Below, piece after piece: positions 45,285-55,403 of a DNA stretch of 64,000 bases. The notes under the pieces were generated by a model, which was not told the origin of the DNA, made no database searches, and worked only from the letters and a program-made list of their open reading frames with translations. Numbering within the stretch: position 1 is the stretch's first letter; every line of letters begins with the position of its first letter. The DNA is taken from the NCBI RefSeq assembly GCF_015644585.1, contig NZ_JADOBI010000009.1, positions 148,404 to 212,403 on the forward strand, given 5' to 3'. The stretch comes from Rahnella laticis (lineage in GTDB: Bacteria > Pseudomonadota > Gammaproteobacteria > Enterobacterales > Enterobacteriaceae). The translations under genes were made by a program, and so were the position numbers.

Positions 45285-46406
45285 ATGCATAACCAAGCAC
45301 CCATTACCCGTCGCAAATCAACCCGGATTTATGTCGGCAAGGTGCCTGTAGGTGACGGAGCGCCGATTGCAGTGCAATCGATGACCAACACCCGCACCAC
45401 AGACGTAGCGGCTACAGTCGCACAAATCAAATCACTGGAACGCGTGGGTGTCGATATTGTCCGCGTTTCCGTGCCTACAATGGATGCCGCTGAGGCGTTC
45501 AAACTTATCAAGCAGCAGGTTAATGTCCCGCTGGTCGCTGATATCCATTTTGATTACCGCATCGCGCTGCAAGTTGCAGAATACGGCGTGGATTGCCTGC
45601 GTATTAACCCGGGCAATATCGGTAACGAATCCCGCATCCGCTCCGTAGTGGATTGCGCCCGCGACAAAAATATTCCTATCCGTATCGGTGTCAACGGCGG
45701 CTCTCTGGAAAAAGATATCCAGGAAAAGTACGGCGAACCTACGCCGCAAGCGCTGCTGGAATCTGCGATGCGTCACGTCGATATTCTCGACCGCCTCAAC
45801 TTTGACCAGTTTAAAGTCAGCGTGAAAGCTTCTGACGTTTTCCTGGCTGTTGAGTCGTATCGCCTGCTCGCCAAACAAATTGTTCAGCCATTGCACCTTG
45901 GGATCACGGAAGCGGGCGGTCTGCGCGCCGGTTCCGTTAAATCGGCTATCGGTCTGGGTTTACTGCTGTCAGAAGGTATCGGTGACACGCTGCGTATTTC
46001 ACTGGCGGCCGATCCTGTCGAAGAAGTGAAAGTCGGTTTTGATATCCTGAAGTCGTTGCGTATCCGTTCCCGTGGGATCAACTTCATTGCCTGCCCGACC
46101 TGTTCGCGTCAGGAATTTGATGTCATCGGTACGGTGAATGCGCTGGAACAGCGTCTGGAAGACCTCATTACGCCAATGGATGTTTCAATCATCGGCTGCG
46201 TGGTGAATGGTCCGGGAGAAGCGCTGGTCTCCACGATTGGTGTTACAGGCGGTCATAATAAAAGCGGTTTCTACGAAGATGGCGTTCGTCAGAGAGAGCG
46301 TTTTGATAACACAGATATGATTGACCAGTTAGAAGCAAAAATTCGCGCCAAAGCGGCGATTATGGATGAGAGTAAACGTATCGTTATCAATCATCTTGAA
46401 AAGTAA
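45285..46406 (+). CDS. ispG: HMBPP synthase IspG (GcpE)
   Basis: A 373-residue [4Fe-4S] enzyme of the MEP isoprenoid pathway converting MEcPP to HMBPP. Cluster cysteines are visible in [10 protein letters not shown] and [13 protein letters not shown] chose ATG 45285 with GGAGAGTGA upstream; an earlier in-frame start at 45270 adds five unsupported residues. It is an essential Fe-S enzyme, notable given the missing ISC scaffold genes. A hairpin (46415-46436) follows. Confidence 0.96.
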   Translation: MHNQAPITRRKSTRIYVGKVPVGDGAPIAVQSMTNTRTTDVAATVAQIKSLERVGVDIVRVSVPTMDAAEAFKLIKQQVNVPLVADIHFDYRIALQVAEYGVDCLRINPGNIGNESRIRSVVDCARDKNIPIRIGVNGGSLEKDIQEKYGEPTPQALLESAMRHVDILDRLNFDQFKVSVKASDVFLAVESYRLLAKQIVQPLHLGITEAGGLRAGSVKSAIGLGLLLSEGIGDTLRISLAADPVEEVKVGFDILKSLRIRSRGINFIACPTCSRQEFDVIGTVNALEQRLEDLITPMDVSIIGCVVNGPGEALVSTIGVTGGHNKSGFYEDGVRQRERFDNTDMIDQLEAKIRAKAAIMDESKRIVINHLEK

Positions 46407-46472
46407 CATCGGTTGCGGGCGTCTGCGGACGCCTGCATTATATTGAACCCGGTAGGGGAAAGTGTCTGCGCG

Positions 46473-46502
46473 TTGAACCGCAGGGCACAAAACCCCTATA
46501 AT
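46473..46502 (+). promoter_or_regulatory. sigma70 promoter of hisS
   Basis: TTGAAC, 18 bases, TATAAT, about 36 bases before the hisS start codon. Confidence 0.7.
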
Positions 46503-46537
46503 CGGGTTCATTTTTTATAAAACGATAGAGAACTGAC

Positions 46538-47812
46538 GTGGCAAAGAATATCCAGGCCATTCGCGGCATGAACGACTATCTGCCTGAAGACACGGCATTA
46601 TGGCAGCGTATCGAAGGTACGTTGAAACAAGTGCTCGGCGGTTACGGCTACAGTGAAATCCGTATGCCGATTGTAGAGCAGACCCCATTGTTTAAGCGCG
46701 CTATCGGTGAAGTGACCGATGTCGTGGAAAAAGAAATGTATACCTTTGAAGACCGCAACGGTGAAAGCCTGACGCTGCGTCCTGAAGGTACAGCTGGCTG
46801 CGTCCGCGCCGGTATCGAACATGGTCTGCTGTACAATCAGGAGCAACGTCTGTGGTACATCGGCCCGATGTTCCGCTACGAGCGTCCGCAAAAAGGCCGC
46901 TATCGTCAGTTTAATCAGTTGGGTGTGGAAGTCTTTGGCCTGCACGGCCCGGACGTTGATGCCGAACTGATCCTCCTGAGCGCCCGCTGGTGGCGTGCGC
47001 TGGGTATCGCTGAACACGTTACGCTTGAGCTGAACTCTATCGGCTCTCTGGAAGCCCGCGCTAATTATCGTGATGCGCTGGTGGCTTTCCTTGAGCAGCA
47101 TAAAGATAAGCTGGATGAAGACTGCAAACGCCGTATGTACAGCAATCCGCTGCGCGTGCTGGACTCCAAAAATCCGGATGTTCAGGCATTATTGAACGAT
47201 GCACCGGCGCTGGGGGACTATCTTGATGAAGAATCAAGAGAACACTTTGCAGGTCTGTGTGAACTTTTAGAGCAGTCTGGTATCCCATATACGGTTAATC
47301 AGCGACTTGTGCGCGGTTTGGATTATTACAACCGCACCGTATTCGAATGGGTAACCAGCAGCCTGGGCGCGCAGGGCACCGTGTGTGCCGGTGGCCGTTA
47401 TGACGGGCTGGTAGAACAATTGGGTGGTCGTGCAACACCTGCTGTCGGTTTCGCGATGGGACTGGAGCGCCTGGTCTTACTGGTTCAGGCTGTAAATCCA
47501 GATTTCAAAGCACCTGCGACGGTAGATGCTTATGTGATTTCCTCTGGTGCGGGTACGCAAAGTGCGGCGATGCAACTGGCTGAAACGCTGCGTGATGCAC
47601 TGCCTGAACTGAAAGTGATGACTAACTACGGTGGCGGTAACTTCAAAAAGCAATTTGCCCGTGCTGACAAATGGGGCGCACGCGTTGCCCTGGTACTGGG
47701 TGAAGATGAAGTCGCAAACCTGCAGGTTGTTGTAAAAGATCTGCAAAGTGGAACGCAAGAAACGCTGGCGCAAAGCGAACTCGCCGCGCGTCTGGCTTCG
47801 ATGTTGGGTTAA
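46538..47812 (+). CDS. hisS: histidyl-tRNA synthetase
   Basis: A 424-residue class II synthetase. Motif 2 lies around [20 protein letters not shown]; the HisA signatures [14 protein letters not shown] and the [14 protein letters not shown] block are intact; motif 3 is in [13 protein letters not shown]; the C-terminal anticodon-binding domain starts about residue 330. The GTG start at 46538 yields [16 protein letters not shown], the usual N-terminus. Confidence 0.97.
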   Translation: MAKNIQAIRGMNDYLPEDTALWQRIEGTLKQVLGGYGYSEIRMPIVEQTPLFKRAIGEVTDVVEKEMYTFEDRNGESLTLRPEGTAGCVRAGIEHGLLYNQEQRLWYIGPMFRYERPQKGRYRQFNQLGVEVFGLHGPDVDAELILLSARWWRALGIAEHVTLELNSIGSLEARANYRDALVAFLEQHKDKLDEDCKRRMYSNPLRVLDSKNPDVQALLNDAPALGDYLDEESREHFAGLCELLEQSGIPYTVNQRLVRGLDYYNRTVFEWVTSSLGAQGTVCAGGRYDGLVEQLGGRATPAVGFAMGLERLVLLVQAVNPDFKAPATVDAYVISSGAGTQSAAMQLAETLRDALPELKVMTNYGGGNFKKQFARADKWGARVALVLGEDEVANLQVVVKDLQSGTQETLAQSELAARLASMLG

Positions 47813-47825
47813 GGAGAAGGACACT

Positions 47826-48446
47826 GTGGAAGTCTATACCACTGAGAATGAACAGGTTGATGCTGTACGTCGCTTCTTTGCCGAGAACGGTAAAGCGCTG
47901 GCCATCGGCGTGGTTCTGGGTATTGCAGCCCTGAGTGGCTGGCGTTTCTGGCAGAGCCATCAGGACTCAGCCTTGACGGAAGCCTCTGCCTCTTTCCAGA
48001 AAGCTAATCAATCGCTGACCGCGAATAGCGCTCAGGGCGTTGCTGACCTCGAAAAATTTGCGCAGAGCAATGACAACAATTACGGGGTATTTGCTGCCCT
48101 GCAACTGGCCGATCATTTCGTGGAAGCGAAAGATTTCGCGAATGCTGAAAAGCAGCTGGCGCAGGCGCAAGGTTTTGCAAAAGAAGACAATTTACATTCG
48201 CTGGTGAATTTACGTCTGGCTCGTGTCCAGATGCAGCAAGGCAAATTTGATGATGCACTCAAAACGTTAGACGGCGTGAAGGGTGAAGGCTGGGTGGCAA
48301 TGCAGCAAGGCATCCGCGGTGATGTTCTGCTGGCAAAAGGCGATGCAAAAGGTGCTCGCGAAGCCTACAGCAAAGGAATTGATTCTAAACCCTCTCAAAC
48401 GCTGCAAACCATGCTGCGTATGAAATTGAACAACTTAGCCAGCTAA
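47826..48446 (+). CDS. yfgM: YfgM ancillary SecYEG/PpiD partner
   Basis: A 206-residue single-pass inner-membrane protein: short cytoplasmic start (MEVYTTENEQVDAVRRFF), helix about 22-42, then a periplasmic TPR-like domain. In E. coli YfgM works with PpiD at the Sec translocon and affects the Rcs response. The GTG start at 47826 has AAGGAGAAGG upstream and gives the same length as E. coli. Sits between hisS and bamB, as expected. Confidence 0.93.
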   Translation: MEVYTTENEQVDAVRRFFAENGKALAIGVVLGIAALSGWRFWQSHQDSALTEASASFQKANQSLTANSAQGVADLEKFAQSNDNNYGVFAALQLADHFVEAKDFANAEKQLAQAQGFAKEDNLHSLVNLRLARVQMQQGKFDDALKTLDGVKGEGWVAMQQGIRGDVLLAKGDAKGAREAYSKGIDSKPSQTLQTMLRMKLNNLAS

Positions 48447-48457
48447 GGGGAACCCCG

Positions 48458-49639
48458 ATGCAATTGCGTAAAACACTCTTGGTAGGATGGGTTTCTGTTG
48501 CCCTGCTGAGTGGCTGTTCATTGTTTAACAGCGAAGAAGACGTTGTGAAAATGTCCCCGCTGCCAAAAGTTGAAAACCAGTTCACTCCGACGAAAGTCTG
48601 GAGCAAGTCTGTCGGCAATGGCGTAGGCGAATACTATTCCAACCTGCATCCTGCCTGGCAGGACAACACCATCTATGCCGCTGACCGCTTTGGTGTGGTG
48701 AAAGCGCTGGATGCAGACAGCGGGAAGGAAAAATGGAGTGTTAACCTGTCTGAAAAAACCGGTTTCTTCTCCAGCAATATCTCGGCTCAGCTTTCCGGTG
48801 GCCTGACAGTTTCCGGTTCTCATGTTTACGTCGGCAGCGAAAAAGCTGTGGTTTACGCATTGAACACGGCTGATGGTACAGTGGCATGGCAGACCAAAGT
48901 GGCGGGTGAAGCGTTATCCCGTCCAGTCGTCAGCGATGGTCTGGTTCTGGTTCACACCGGTAACGGTATGTTGCAGGGTCTGAGTGAGTCCGATGGTACA
49001 ATCCAGTGGACCGCTAACCTTGATATGCCAACGCTTTCCCTGCGCGGTGAATCTGCGCCTGCGGTTGCGTTTGGTGCAGCTATCGTCGGCGGTGATAACG
49101 GTCGCGTAAGCGCCGTTCTGATGAAAGAAGGTCAGCTGATCTGGCAGCAACGTATTTCTCAGACTACCGGTACGACTGAAATCGACCGTCTGAGCGATGT
49201 GGATACCACGCCGGTTATCGTTGATGGCGTTGTGTATACGCTGGCTTACAACGGCAATCTGGTGGCGATGGATCTGCGTTCCGGTCAGATTGCGTGGAAA
49301 CGTGATGTGGGTTCCGTGAATGACATCATCGTTGATGCTGGCCGTATTTACCTGGTCGATCAGGATGACCGCGTCATGGCCCTCGACACCCAGGGCGGCG
49401 TGAGCCTGTGGCGTCAAAGCGAATTGCTGCACCGTAACCTGACGGCACCTGTGCTGTATAATGGTTACCTTGTGGTCGGCGATTCCGAAGGTTATCTGCA
49501 CTGGATCAACACCACGGATGGCCGTTTTGTTGCTCAGCAGAAAGTTGACAGCGATGGCTTCCTGAGCGCGCCAATTGTGGCAAGCGACAAGCTGGTTGTG
49601 CAGGCGAAAGGCGGCGAAGTTTACTCCTTTACACGCTGA
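48458..49639 (+). CDS. bamB: outer-membrane assembly lipoprotein BamB
   Basis: A 393-residue lipoprotein of the BAM complex, binding BamA and helping insert outer-membrane proteins. Lipobox LLSGC at about residues 16-20, followed by an eight-bladed beta-propeller built from repeats such as VKALDADSGKEKWSVNL and VYALNTADGTVAWQTK. AGGGGAA precedes the ATG. Followed by a terminator. Confidence 0.96.
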   Translation: MQLRKTLLVGWVSVALLSGCSLFNSEEDVVKMSPLPKVENQFTPTKVWSKSVGNGVGEYYSNLHPAWQDNTIYAADRFGVVKALDADSGKEKWSVNLSEKTGFFSSNISAQLSGGLTVSGSHVYVGSEKAVVYALNTADGTVAWQTKVAGEALSRPVVSDGLVLVHTGNGMLQGLSESDGTIQWTANLDMPTLSLRGESAPAVAFGAAIVGGDNGRVSAVLMKEGQLIWQQRISQTTGTTEIDRLSDVDTTPVIVDGVVYTLAYNGNLVAMDLRSGQIAWKRDVGSVNDIIVDAGRIYLVDQDDRVMALDTQGGVSLWRQSELLHRNLTAPVLYNGYLVVGDSEGYLHWINTTDGRFVAQQKVDSDGFLSAPIVASDKLVVQAKGGEVYSFTR

Positions 49640-49686
49640 TATCGCGACCCGCGTCTGGCTTTGAGATCGGTTGATCCCGGCCTTTA

Positions 49687-49717
49687 AAACGGCTCCTGAA
49701 TTGCTCAGGGGCCGTTT
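49687..49717 (+). terminator. terminator after bamB
   Basis: Stem AAACGGCTCCTGA/TCAGGGGCCGTTT with a 5-base loop; the T-run is short. Confidence 0.8.
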
Positions 49718-49849
49718 CGTATTCTGAAAACAGCGTAATGAATCATTGAGCATTACGGCGTAAGAAATTGAATTATAGCGGTTTGTCTGAATTTTCAGAC
49801 GTGCCGGCTATTTGCGTTTAGCTCTATATATAAAAACTGAGGCTTCAAA

Positions 49850-51334
49850 ATGATACCTGTCGTTGCGCTTGTTGGGCGCCCGAATGTGGGTAAATCCACT
49901 TTATTTAACCGTTTAACCAAGACGCGTGATGCGCTGGTTGCGGATTTCCCGGGGCTTACGCGTGACCGCAAGTATGGTCGTGCAGAAATTGAGGGTAATG
50001 AATTTATCATCGTTGATACCGGCGGTATCGACGGTACCGAAGATGGCGTTGAAACCCGTATGGCCGGGCAATCACTGCTGGCAATCGAAGAAGCCGACAT
50101 TGTCTTGTTCATGGTGGATGCGCGCGCGGGCCTGATGCCTGCCGATCAGGGCATTGCCCAGCATCTGCGCAGCCGTGAAAAAGCGACATTCCTGGTCGCC
50201 AACAAAACTGACGGTTTAGATCCTGACAGTGCCACCGGCGATTTCTATTCCCTCGGTCTGGGCGAAGTGTACGCGATTGCCGCTTCCCACGGCCGTGGCG
50301 TAGCGCAGCTGATTGAACACGTTCTGGTGCCGTTTGTTGGTGAAAAACCAGAAGAAGTTGAGCTGACTGAAGAAGAAGCCAACGCCGCTTACTGGGCTGA
50401 ACAGGAAGCGACCGGTGATGAAATCCCGGAAGACGAAGAAGATAATTTCGACCCGACAACATTGCCTATCAAACTGGCTATCGTCGGGCGTCCGAACGTA
50501 GGTAAGTCCACACTGACTAACCGCATTCTGGGTGAAGAGCGTGTCGTGGTTTACGACATGCCGGGCACCACGCGTGACAGTATTTATATTCCGATGGTGC
50601 GCGACGAACGTGAATACGTTCTTATCGACACCGCCGGTGTGCGTAAACGCGGTAAAGTCACTGAAACGGTTGAAAAATTCTCCGTAATCAAAACCCTGAA
50701 GGCGATTGAAGACGCTAACGTCGTGATGCTGGTTATTGATGCCCGTGACAGTATCTCCGATCAGGATCTGTCACTGCTGGGCTTCATCCTCAACAGCGGT
50801 CGTTCACTGCTGATTGTGGTGAACAAGTGGGATGGAATGAGTGAAGAAGCGCGTGCTCAGGTGAAAGACCAGTTGGATCTGCGCCTCGGCTTTGTTGACT
50901 TCGCGCGTATCCACTTCATCTCAGCTCTGCACGGCAGCGGCGTGGGCAACCTGTTCGAATCTGTGATTGAAGCGTACACCTGCGCGACTACGCGTGTGAG
51001 CACTTCCTTACTGACCCGCATCATGCAAATGGCAGCAGACGATCACCAGCCACCGCTGGTCAATGGCCGTCGCGTTAAGCTGAAATATGCGCACGCGGGG
51101 GGTTATAATCCGCCAATCGTGGTAATTCACGGTAACCAGGTGAAAGATCTGGCTGATTCCTACAAACGCTATCTGATGAACTACTTCCGCCGTTCACTGA
51201 AAGTGATGGGTACGCCAATCCGCATTCAGTTCAAAGAGGGTGAGAACCCGTTTGAAGGCAAGCGTAATACCCTGACGCCAAACCAGATGCGTAAGCGTAA
51301 GCGTCTGATGTCACACCTGAAAAAAAGCAAATAA
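49850..51334 (+). CDS. der: GTPase Der (EngA)
   Basis: A 494-residue double GTPase needed for 50S ribosome assembly. The first G domain has [12 protein letters not shown] near residue 9, DTGG and NKTD; the second has [12 protein letters not shown] near 210, DTAG and NKWD. A KH-like domain follows from about 380. The acidic linker ([17 protein letters not shown] region, about 167-200) is typical. The stop is followed by a very strong terminator. Confidence 0.98.
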   Translation: MIPVVALVGRPNVGKSTLFNRLTKTRDALVADFPGLTRDRKYGRAEIEGNEFIIVDTGGIDGTEDGVETRMAGQSLLAIEEADIVLFMVDARAGLMPADQGIAQHLRSREKATFLVANKTDGLDPDSATGDFYSLGLGEVYAIAASHGRGVAQLIEHVLVPFVGEKPEEVELTEEEANAAYWAEQEATGDEIPEDEEDNFDPTTLPIKLAIVGRPNVGKSTLTNRILGEERVVVYDMPGTTRDSIYIPMVRDEREYVLIDTAGVRKRGKVTETVEKFSVIKTLKAIEDANVVMLVIDARDSISDQDLSLLGFILNSGRSLLIVVNKWDGMSEEARAQVKDQLDLRLGFVDFARIHFISALHGSGVGNLFESVIEAYTCATTRVSTSLLTRIMQMAADDHQPPLVNGRRVKLKYAHAGGYNPPIVVIHGNQVKDLADSYKRYLMNYFRRSLKVMGTPIRIQFKEGENPFEGKRNTLTPNQMRKRKRLMSHLKKSK

Positions 51335-51342
51335 TGATTTAC

Positions 51343-51372
51343 GGGGTGCATGAAAATGCGCCCCATTTTTTT
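51343..51372 (+). terminator. terminator after der
   Basis: Stem GGGGTGCAT/ATGCGCCCC, GAAA tetraloop, then A and seven T. Confidence 0.93.
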
Positions 51373-51403
51373 GTCTCATTTTACCCTGCAAGGAGCTGGC
51401 TGG

Positions 51404-52360
51404 ATGTTCTGGCAGACCTGGAGTTTTGCGTTTGGCGTTACTGTTCCGAATTTACTGATCTTACTGCTGGGCGTGATGTTGCGCCGCACCGGCCTGATGG
51501 ACGACAATTTCAACGAAAAAGCCAGCCGGTTAGTATTTAATATTGCGCTGCCTTGCCTGCTCTTTTTCAGCGTCGCACAGGGGCACGATTCCTCCGGCTC
51601 AAACCTGCCGCTGGCGCTTTACGGCGGGGTCGCCACCGTCGTTTCATTCTTATTGCTGGAACTGGTCGCCCTCAGGCTGGTGAAAGATCCCCGCGAACGC
51701 GGCATCTTTGTTCAGGGAGGATTCCGCGCCAATACCGGTATCGCCGGTCTTGCGTATGCCTCGCTGGCGTTTGGTAACGAAGGCATTGCTTTAGGATCGA
51801 TGTATCTGGCGGTGACGGTCATTCTTTTCAACGTGCTGTCCGTTATTACGCTGACTCGCAGCCTGAAAGGCGGGCAGGGGAAACGGATCGGGATGAAGCC
51901 GATTTTGCACGGAATAGTGACTAACCCGCTGATTATTGGTCTGGTTCTCGGCCTGGCATTCCAGCACAGCCATTTGCCGATGCCTGCCACGATCGCCAGC
52001 ACCGGTGATTTTATTTCCGGCATGGCACTGCCTCTGGCGATGTTGTGCGCCGGTGCAAGTCTGGACTGGCGTGCAATGTTCCGCAGTTCTAACGTGGCGG
52101 CCTGGTCTTCGGCTTCGCGTGTTATTTTTGTCCCTGCGCTGATGACGTTCGGCGCATGGCTGTTTGGTTTTCGCGGTGCCGCGCTGGGCGTGATTTTTCT
52201 CTTTTCCTGCACACCGACGGCCGCAGGTAGCTATGTGATGACGCGCGCGATGGGCGGCAACGCCACGCTGGCGGCGAATATTATCGCGGTGACTACGTTA
52301 GGATCATTTTTCACCACCGCTCTGGGGCTGTATTTATTACGGACGCTGGGCGTTATTTAG
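51404..52360 (+). CDS. AEC-family transporter (auxin efflux carrier-like)
   Basis: A 318-residue inner-membrane protein with about ten helices, beginning MFWQTWSFAFGVTVPNLLIL. The N-terminal helices and the RLVFNIALPCLLFFSVA block are typical of AEC permeases, a family that includes malate and malonate transporters. I chose ATG 51404 because AAGGAG lies 8 bases upstream; a longer frame begins inside the der terminator and is rejected. Substrate unknown. Followed by yfgJ 11 bases later. Confidence 0.85.
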   Translation: MFWQTWSFAFGVTVPNLLILLLGVMLRRTGLMDDNFNEKASRLVFNIALPCLLFFSVAQGHDSSGSNLPLALYGGVATVVSFLLLELVALRLVKDPRERGIFVQGGFRANTGIAGLAYASLAFGNEGIALGSMYLAVTVILFNVLSVITLTRSLKGGQGKRIGMKPILHGIVTNPLIIGLVLGLAFQHSHLPMPATIASTGDFISGMALPLAMLCAGASLDWRAMFRSSNVAAWSSASRVIFVPALMTFGAWLFGFRGAALGVIFLFSCTPTAAGSYVMTRAMGGNATLAANIIAVTTLGSFFTTALGLYLLRTLGVI

Positions 52361-52371
52361 AGGATAAAACG

Positions 52372-52602
52372 ATGGAAGCACTTTGTCCGGTTTGCAGTCA
52401 GCCCATGAACTGGGTGAGCGGTCACTTTCACTGTGAACCCTGCCAGATGAGTTACACCCAAACGGCGTTATGCCCGGATTGCCATCAGCCGTTGCAGGAG
52501 CTGAAAGCCTGCGGTGCGGTTGATTATTTCTGTCAAAACGGGCATGGGATGATTTCTAAAAAACGGGTGCAGTTTACCTATTCCCCTTATTCGCAAGAGT
52601 GA
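52372..52602 (+). CDS. yfgJ: zinc-ribbon protein YfgJ
   Basis: A 76-residue protein with two zinc ribbons: CPVC with CEPC in the first half, CPDC with a later Cys (FCQNGHG) in the second. ALCPDCHQPLQELKACGAVD matches recalled E. coli YfgJ almost exactly, and it lies between der and xseA in both. Function unknown. Its 3' end overlaps the convergent emfourin gene by 16 bp. Confidence 0.9.
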   Translation: MEALCPVCSQPMNWVSGHFHCEPCQMSYTQTALCPDCHQPLQELKACGAVDYFCQNGHGMISKKRVQFTYSPYSQE

Positions 52603-52934
52603 CTTTCATCTGGCGGTGCCTGTTTCCATAAATCGACCAGTTCTTCCGGTGCCTGCGTTTCCGGGATGATCACCACCAGACTGGCGGTGGTTTCCGCCGA
52701 AGCGTAGTAAATCTCCAGCCGGAAATAGCGCTGATCACCGCGACCGGCATTTTCTTTTTCCTGCGCATAGGGCAGCGTTTTGTTGATGAGCTGGCAGATT
52801 TCCTGTCGCTTATCGTCGCTCATTCCGGAAAGATCAACCCGCCGCGGCCCGCTGAGTTTGGGGATAAAGGCAATGCCGCCTTCGCGATAAATCTCGATGA
52901 CCGCATTGCTTTCCAGCGAATCTAAAGGTTTCAT
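52587..52934 (-). CDS. emfourin-type protealysin inhibitor
   Basis: A 115-residue soluble protein without a signal peptide (MKPLDSLESNAVIEIYREGG). It lies immediately after the thermolysin-like protease gene, with the stop codon of one directly adjacent to the start codon of the other. Emfourin of Serratia proteamaculans is such a small partner that inhibits protealysin, and IEIYREGGIAFIPKLSGPRR fits its N-terminal strand. Co-expression would keep the cytoplasmic protease in check. Assignment rests on context plus recalled similarity. Confidence 0.8.
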   Translation of the reverse strand: MKPLDSLESNAVIEIYREGGIAFIPKLSGPRRVDLSGMSDDKRQEICQLINKTLPYAQEKENAGRGDQRYFRLEIYYASAETTASLVVIIPETQAPEELVDLWKQAPPDESHSCE

Positions 52935-53969
52935 TTACATCACTCCGACCTGCTCCCAGGCTTCACGAACCGCCTGCGTAACGGTATCGTCGAACCGTTT
53001 ACCGGCATGTTGCACCGTGAGCTGGGCGAAAGTTACAAAGTCAGCATTTTTTGGCAGGGATTTATCACACACAGTGTCATACCAGACGTACCCCGCGCGC
53101 TCCCAGGCATTGCCTCCCAGTGTAGTGGCTGCCAGATAAAATGCGCGGTTGGGGATCCCCGAATTGATGTGAACACCGCCGTTATCGTCGCGGGTGTTCA
53201 CATACCCTTTCATGTCGGCAGGTTGCGGATCTTTACCGAGCAGCGGGTCATCGTAGGCCGTTCCCGGGTGTGACATTGAACGCAAACCGGTGCCGTGAAT
53301 GCCTTTTGCCAGCAGGCCTTCACCGATAATCCAGTCGGCTTTATCTGCCGTTTGCTTCAGATGAAACTGTTTTACCAGAGAGCCGAAAACGTCAGAAAGC
53401 GATTCGTTTAATGCGCCGGATTGCCCGTTATAATTCAGACCCGCCTCGCTTTCTGTCACGCCGTGGGAAAGCTCGTGGCCCACAACGTCAATCGCAATGG
53501 TGAACCGGTTAAAAATTTCACCGTCGCCGTCGCCAAATACCATCTGCTGCCCGTTCCAGAAAGCGTTCTGATAGCCTTTGTCGTAGTGGACGGTGCCCAG
53601 CAACGCCAGCCCTTTATTGTCGAGAGAATTACGCTGATACGCCTGCCAGAAGAAATCATAGGTGACGCCGAGATAATCATAAGCTTCATCCACGGCCACA
53701 TCGCCGTTGCTGGCCTGACCCTCTTTGCGTACTGATTCACCGGGAAGTTTCGTGGAATTTTTCGCGTCATAAATATCACGTTCGGCCTGACCGGCTCTGG
53801 CCGTGGAGATTTTTTGCGGTTTGGCGTAAGGCTGCGCCATCAGGGTATTCACATGCACCAGCGTTTGTCTGGCGCAATTGCGCTGAGGCTCGGTGCCGTG
53901 CTCGATAATCCGGTTGAGAATATAGGGCGGGATAACGCTGTAGTAACGCTTCGCTGAACTGTGATTCAT
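52935..53969 (-). CDS. protealysin-like M4 metalloprotease
   Basis: A 344-residue zinc protease of the thermolysin family. There is no signal peptide; the short propeptide carries the IPPYILNRIIEHG motif typical of protealysins. The zinc site HELSH lies at about 165-169, the third ligand Glu in GALNESLSDVFG, and the catalytic His in the VHINSGIPNRAFYL region. ATG 53969 has AAGGAG upstream. Protealysin cleaves actin and OmpX in Serratia and is kept inactive by emfourin, whose gene follows without gap. Confidence 0.9.
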   Translation of the reverse strand: MNHSSAKRYYSVIPPYILNRIIEHGTEPQRNCARQTLVHVNTLMAQPYAKPQKISTARAGQAERDIYDAKNSTKLPGESVRKEGQASNGDVAVDEAYDYLGVTYDFFWQAYQRNSLDNKGLALLGTVHYDKGYQNAFWNGQQMVFGDGDGEIFNRFTIAIDVVGHELSHGVTESEAGLNYNGQSGALNESLSDVFGSLVKQFHLKQTADKADWIIGEGLLAKGIHGTGLRSMSHPGTAYDDPLLGKDPQPADMKGYVNTRDDNGGVHINSGIPNRAFYLAATTLGGNAWERAGYVWYDTVCDKSLPKNADFVTFAQLTVQHAGKRFDDTVTQAVREAWEQVGVM

Positions 53970-54105
53970 CGTGAATCTCCTTATCAAGAGTCACCCGTGG
54001 GTGAAAGAAAGGCGTTCTGACTGCCTGATACTGAAAGGAGGCTAATGATTAGCCGTCTCCTGTCAGTATAGGACTGCGCTGCGTGATGTCCGTGAAAGAT
54101 GAGAT

Positions 54106-55188
54106 TTATCTGTCCGGCAGGGGGTCATACAAAAGATGCGGGCGCGGAGCCACGGCACGCCCGGTGGCTTTGCGCACCGAATTGCGTATCACCAGTTTTC
54201 CCTGCAAAAGCTGAGTGGTGTGAGGCGCATCCGGACGCAACATTCTGCGTTGCAGCAGGGCGATGGCTTCCGCGCCCAGCTCGTCACGCGGAACGTGAAC
54301 GGCGGTCAGCGGGACATCGTGAATTTCGGCCAGATTAAATCCGTCGGTGCTGATGACGCTGATATCACCCGGTACTGATAACCCTCTTTTCGCCAGAGCG
54401 GCCACCACGCCCGACGCCATAAAGTCGCCACCAGCCAAAATGGCGGTTGGCAACGGCTGTTCCGCTGGCAGTGAATCGAGATACTCAAGCAGTGCCTGTT
54501 CACTTTCCTGTGCGCCAAATCCCGACGTATTCAGCAAATGCTGGCTGTCGCTGAACGTCTGATGATTGCGGGCGAACGCCTGTTTAATGCCGGTCAGGCG
54601 CAGCTCCATGGTATGACGGCGCAGACATTGCACCGTCACGATATGGGTATGACCCTGCGCGAAAAGATAGTCGCAGGCGAAATCGCCCATCGTCTGGTGA
54701 TCGGGGCTGACACTGTCGTGACGCATATGCCGGTCATGGCAATTGACCAGCACGCAGGGTTTTGCCATTTCGGCAGCCAACTGATGAATATGTGGATCGT
54801 CGATGCCGACCAGCAAAACGGCTTCAGTCAGCGGATCGGTCATTTTGGCGATGAACAGCGCGGCATCGGCGTTTTCTTCTTCCATCGCACAATAGCGGAC
54901 ACGCACTTCGTGACTGGCGGTGGACGCCAGAATGCCCTGGATCACCTTGTAGTAAAAAATATCACTGCGCACATCAAAGGCGCGGGCCGGGGCGAAAATG
55001 ATGAGATTGTTGAGCATCAGCCTGCCGGTGGACAGTTCGTCAAAGACGCCCTGCGATTTGGCGCATTCAAGCACCAGGTCACGGGCTTTGCTGCTGGTGT
55101 TATTTTTTCCGGCCAGAACACGCGAAACCGTGCTGATCGACAGCCCCGTCTGGTCGGCAATTTGCTGGATATTTAACTTTCCTTTCAA
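54106..55188 (-). CDS. LacI-family repressor of the downstream sugar operon
   Basis: About 360 residues. The LacI HTH (LNIQQIADQTGLSISTVSRV) and hinge helix lie in the first 60 residues, followed by a periplasmic-binding-type effector domain. I chose TTG 55188, which has AAGGAG 8 bases upstream and gives MKGKLNIQQIADQ; a longer frame reaches 55305 but reads through the operator region. Divergent from the MFS-GH31 operon, with candidate operators in the shared region. The inducer is probably an alpha-glycoside, inferred from the GH31 gene. Confidence 0.88.
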   Translation of the reverse strand: MKGKLNIQQIADQTGLSISTVSRVLAGKNNTSSKARDLVLECAKSQGVFDELSTGRLMLNNLIIFAPARAFDVRSDIFYYKVIQGILASTASHEVRVRYCAMEEENADAALFIAKMTDPLTEAVLLVGIDDPHIHQLAAEMAKPCVLVNCHDRHMRHDSVSPDHQTMGDFACDYLFAQGHTHIVTVQCLRRHTMELRLTGIKQAFARNHQTFSDSQHLLNTSGFGAQESEQALLEYLDSLPAEQPLPTAILAGGDFMASGVVAALAKRGLSVPGDISVISTDGFNLAEIHDVPLTAVHVPRDELGAEAIALLQRRMLRPDAPHTTQLLQGKLVIRNSVRKATGRAVAPRPHLLYDPLPDR

Positions 55189-55246
55189 ACTGTGATCTCC
55201 TTCAAAATCGCTCCTGCAAAATTTTTCACCCACGTACACGGCTTCT

Positions 55247-55260
55247 GCATAAGCTTTTGC
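55247..55260. promoter_or_regulatory. candidate LacI-family operator 1
   Basis: GCATAAGCTTTTGC, an imperfect palindrome on AAGCTT, in the shared upstream region. Half of its flanks repeat in operator 2, 43 bp away. Confidence 0.6.
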
Positions 55261-55290
55261 CCGCTCTCGTTTCGCCCCGAAGTTATAGCG

Positions 55291-55304
55291 TGAAAGCTTT
55301 TGCA
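55291..55304. promoter_or_regulatory. candidate LacI-family operator 2
   Basis: TGAAAGCTTTTGCA, palindromic about AAGCTT, sharing AAGCTTTTGC with operator 1. The 43-bp centre spacing (about four turns) would allow looping. Confidence 0.6.
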
Positions 55305-55403
55305 AAAAATCACGTTTCGCTCACAAATCCGTCTGCCTACTCTGCGGAAGTACCTCAAATAACACATCATCTGCGGCAACGGCCGACGGATGGGAGAACA
55401 GGC

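Noticed and set aside
51350..51403. Upstream start for the AEC transporter
   Set aside because: It lies within the der terminator hairpin; the ATG at 51404 has a proper ribosome binding site.
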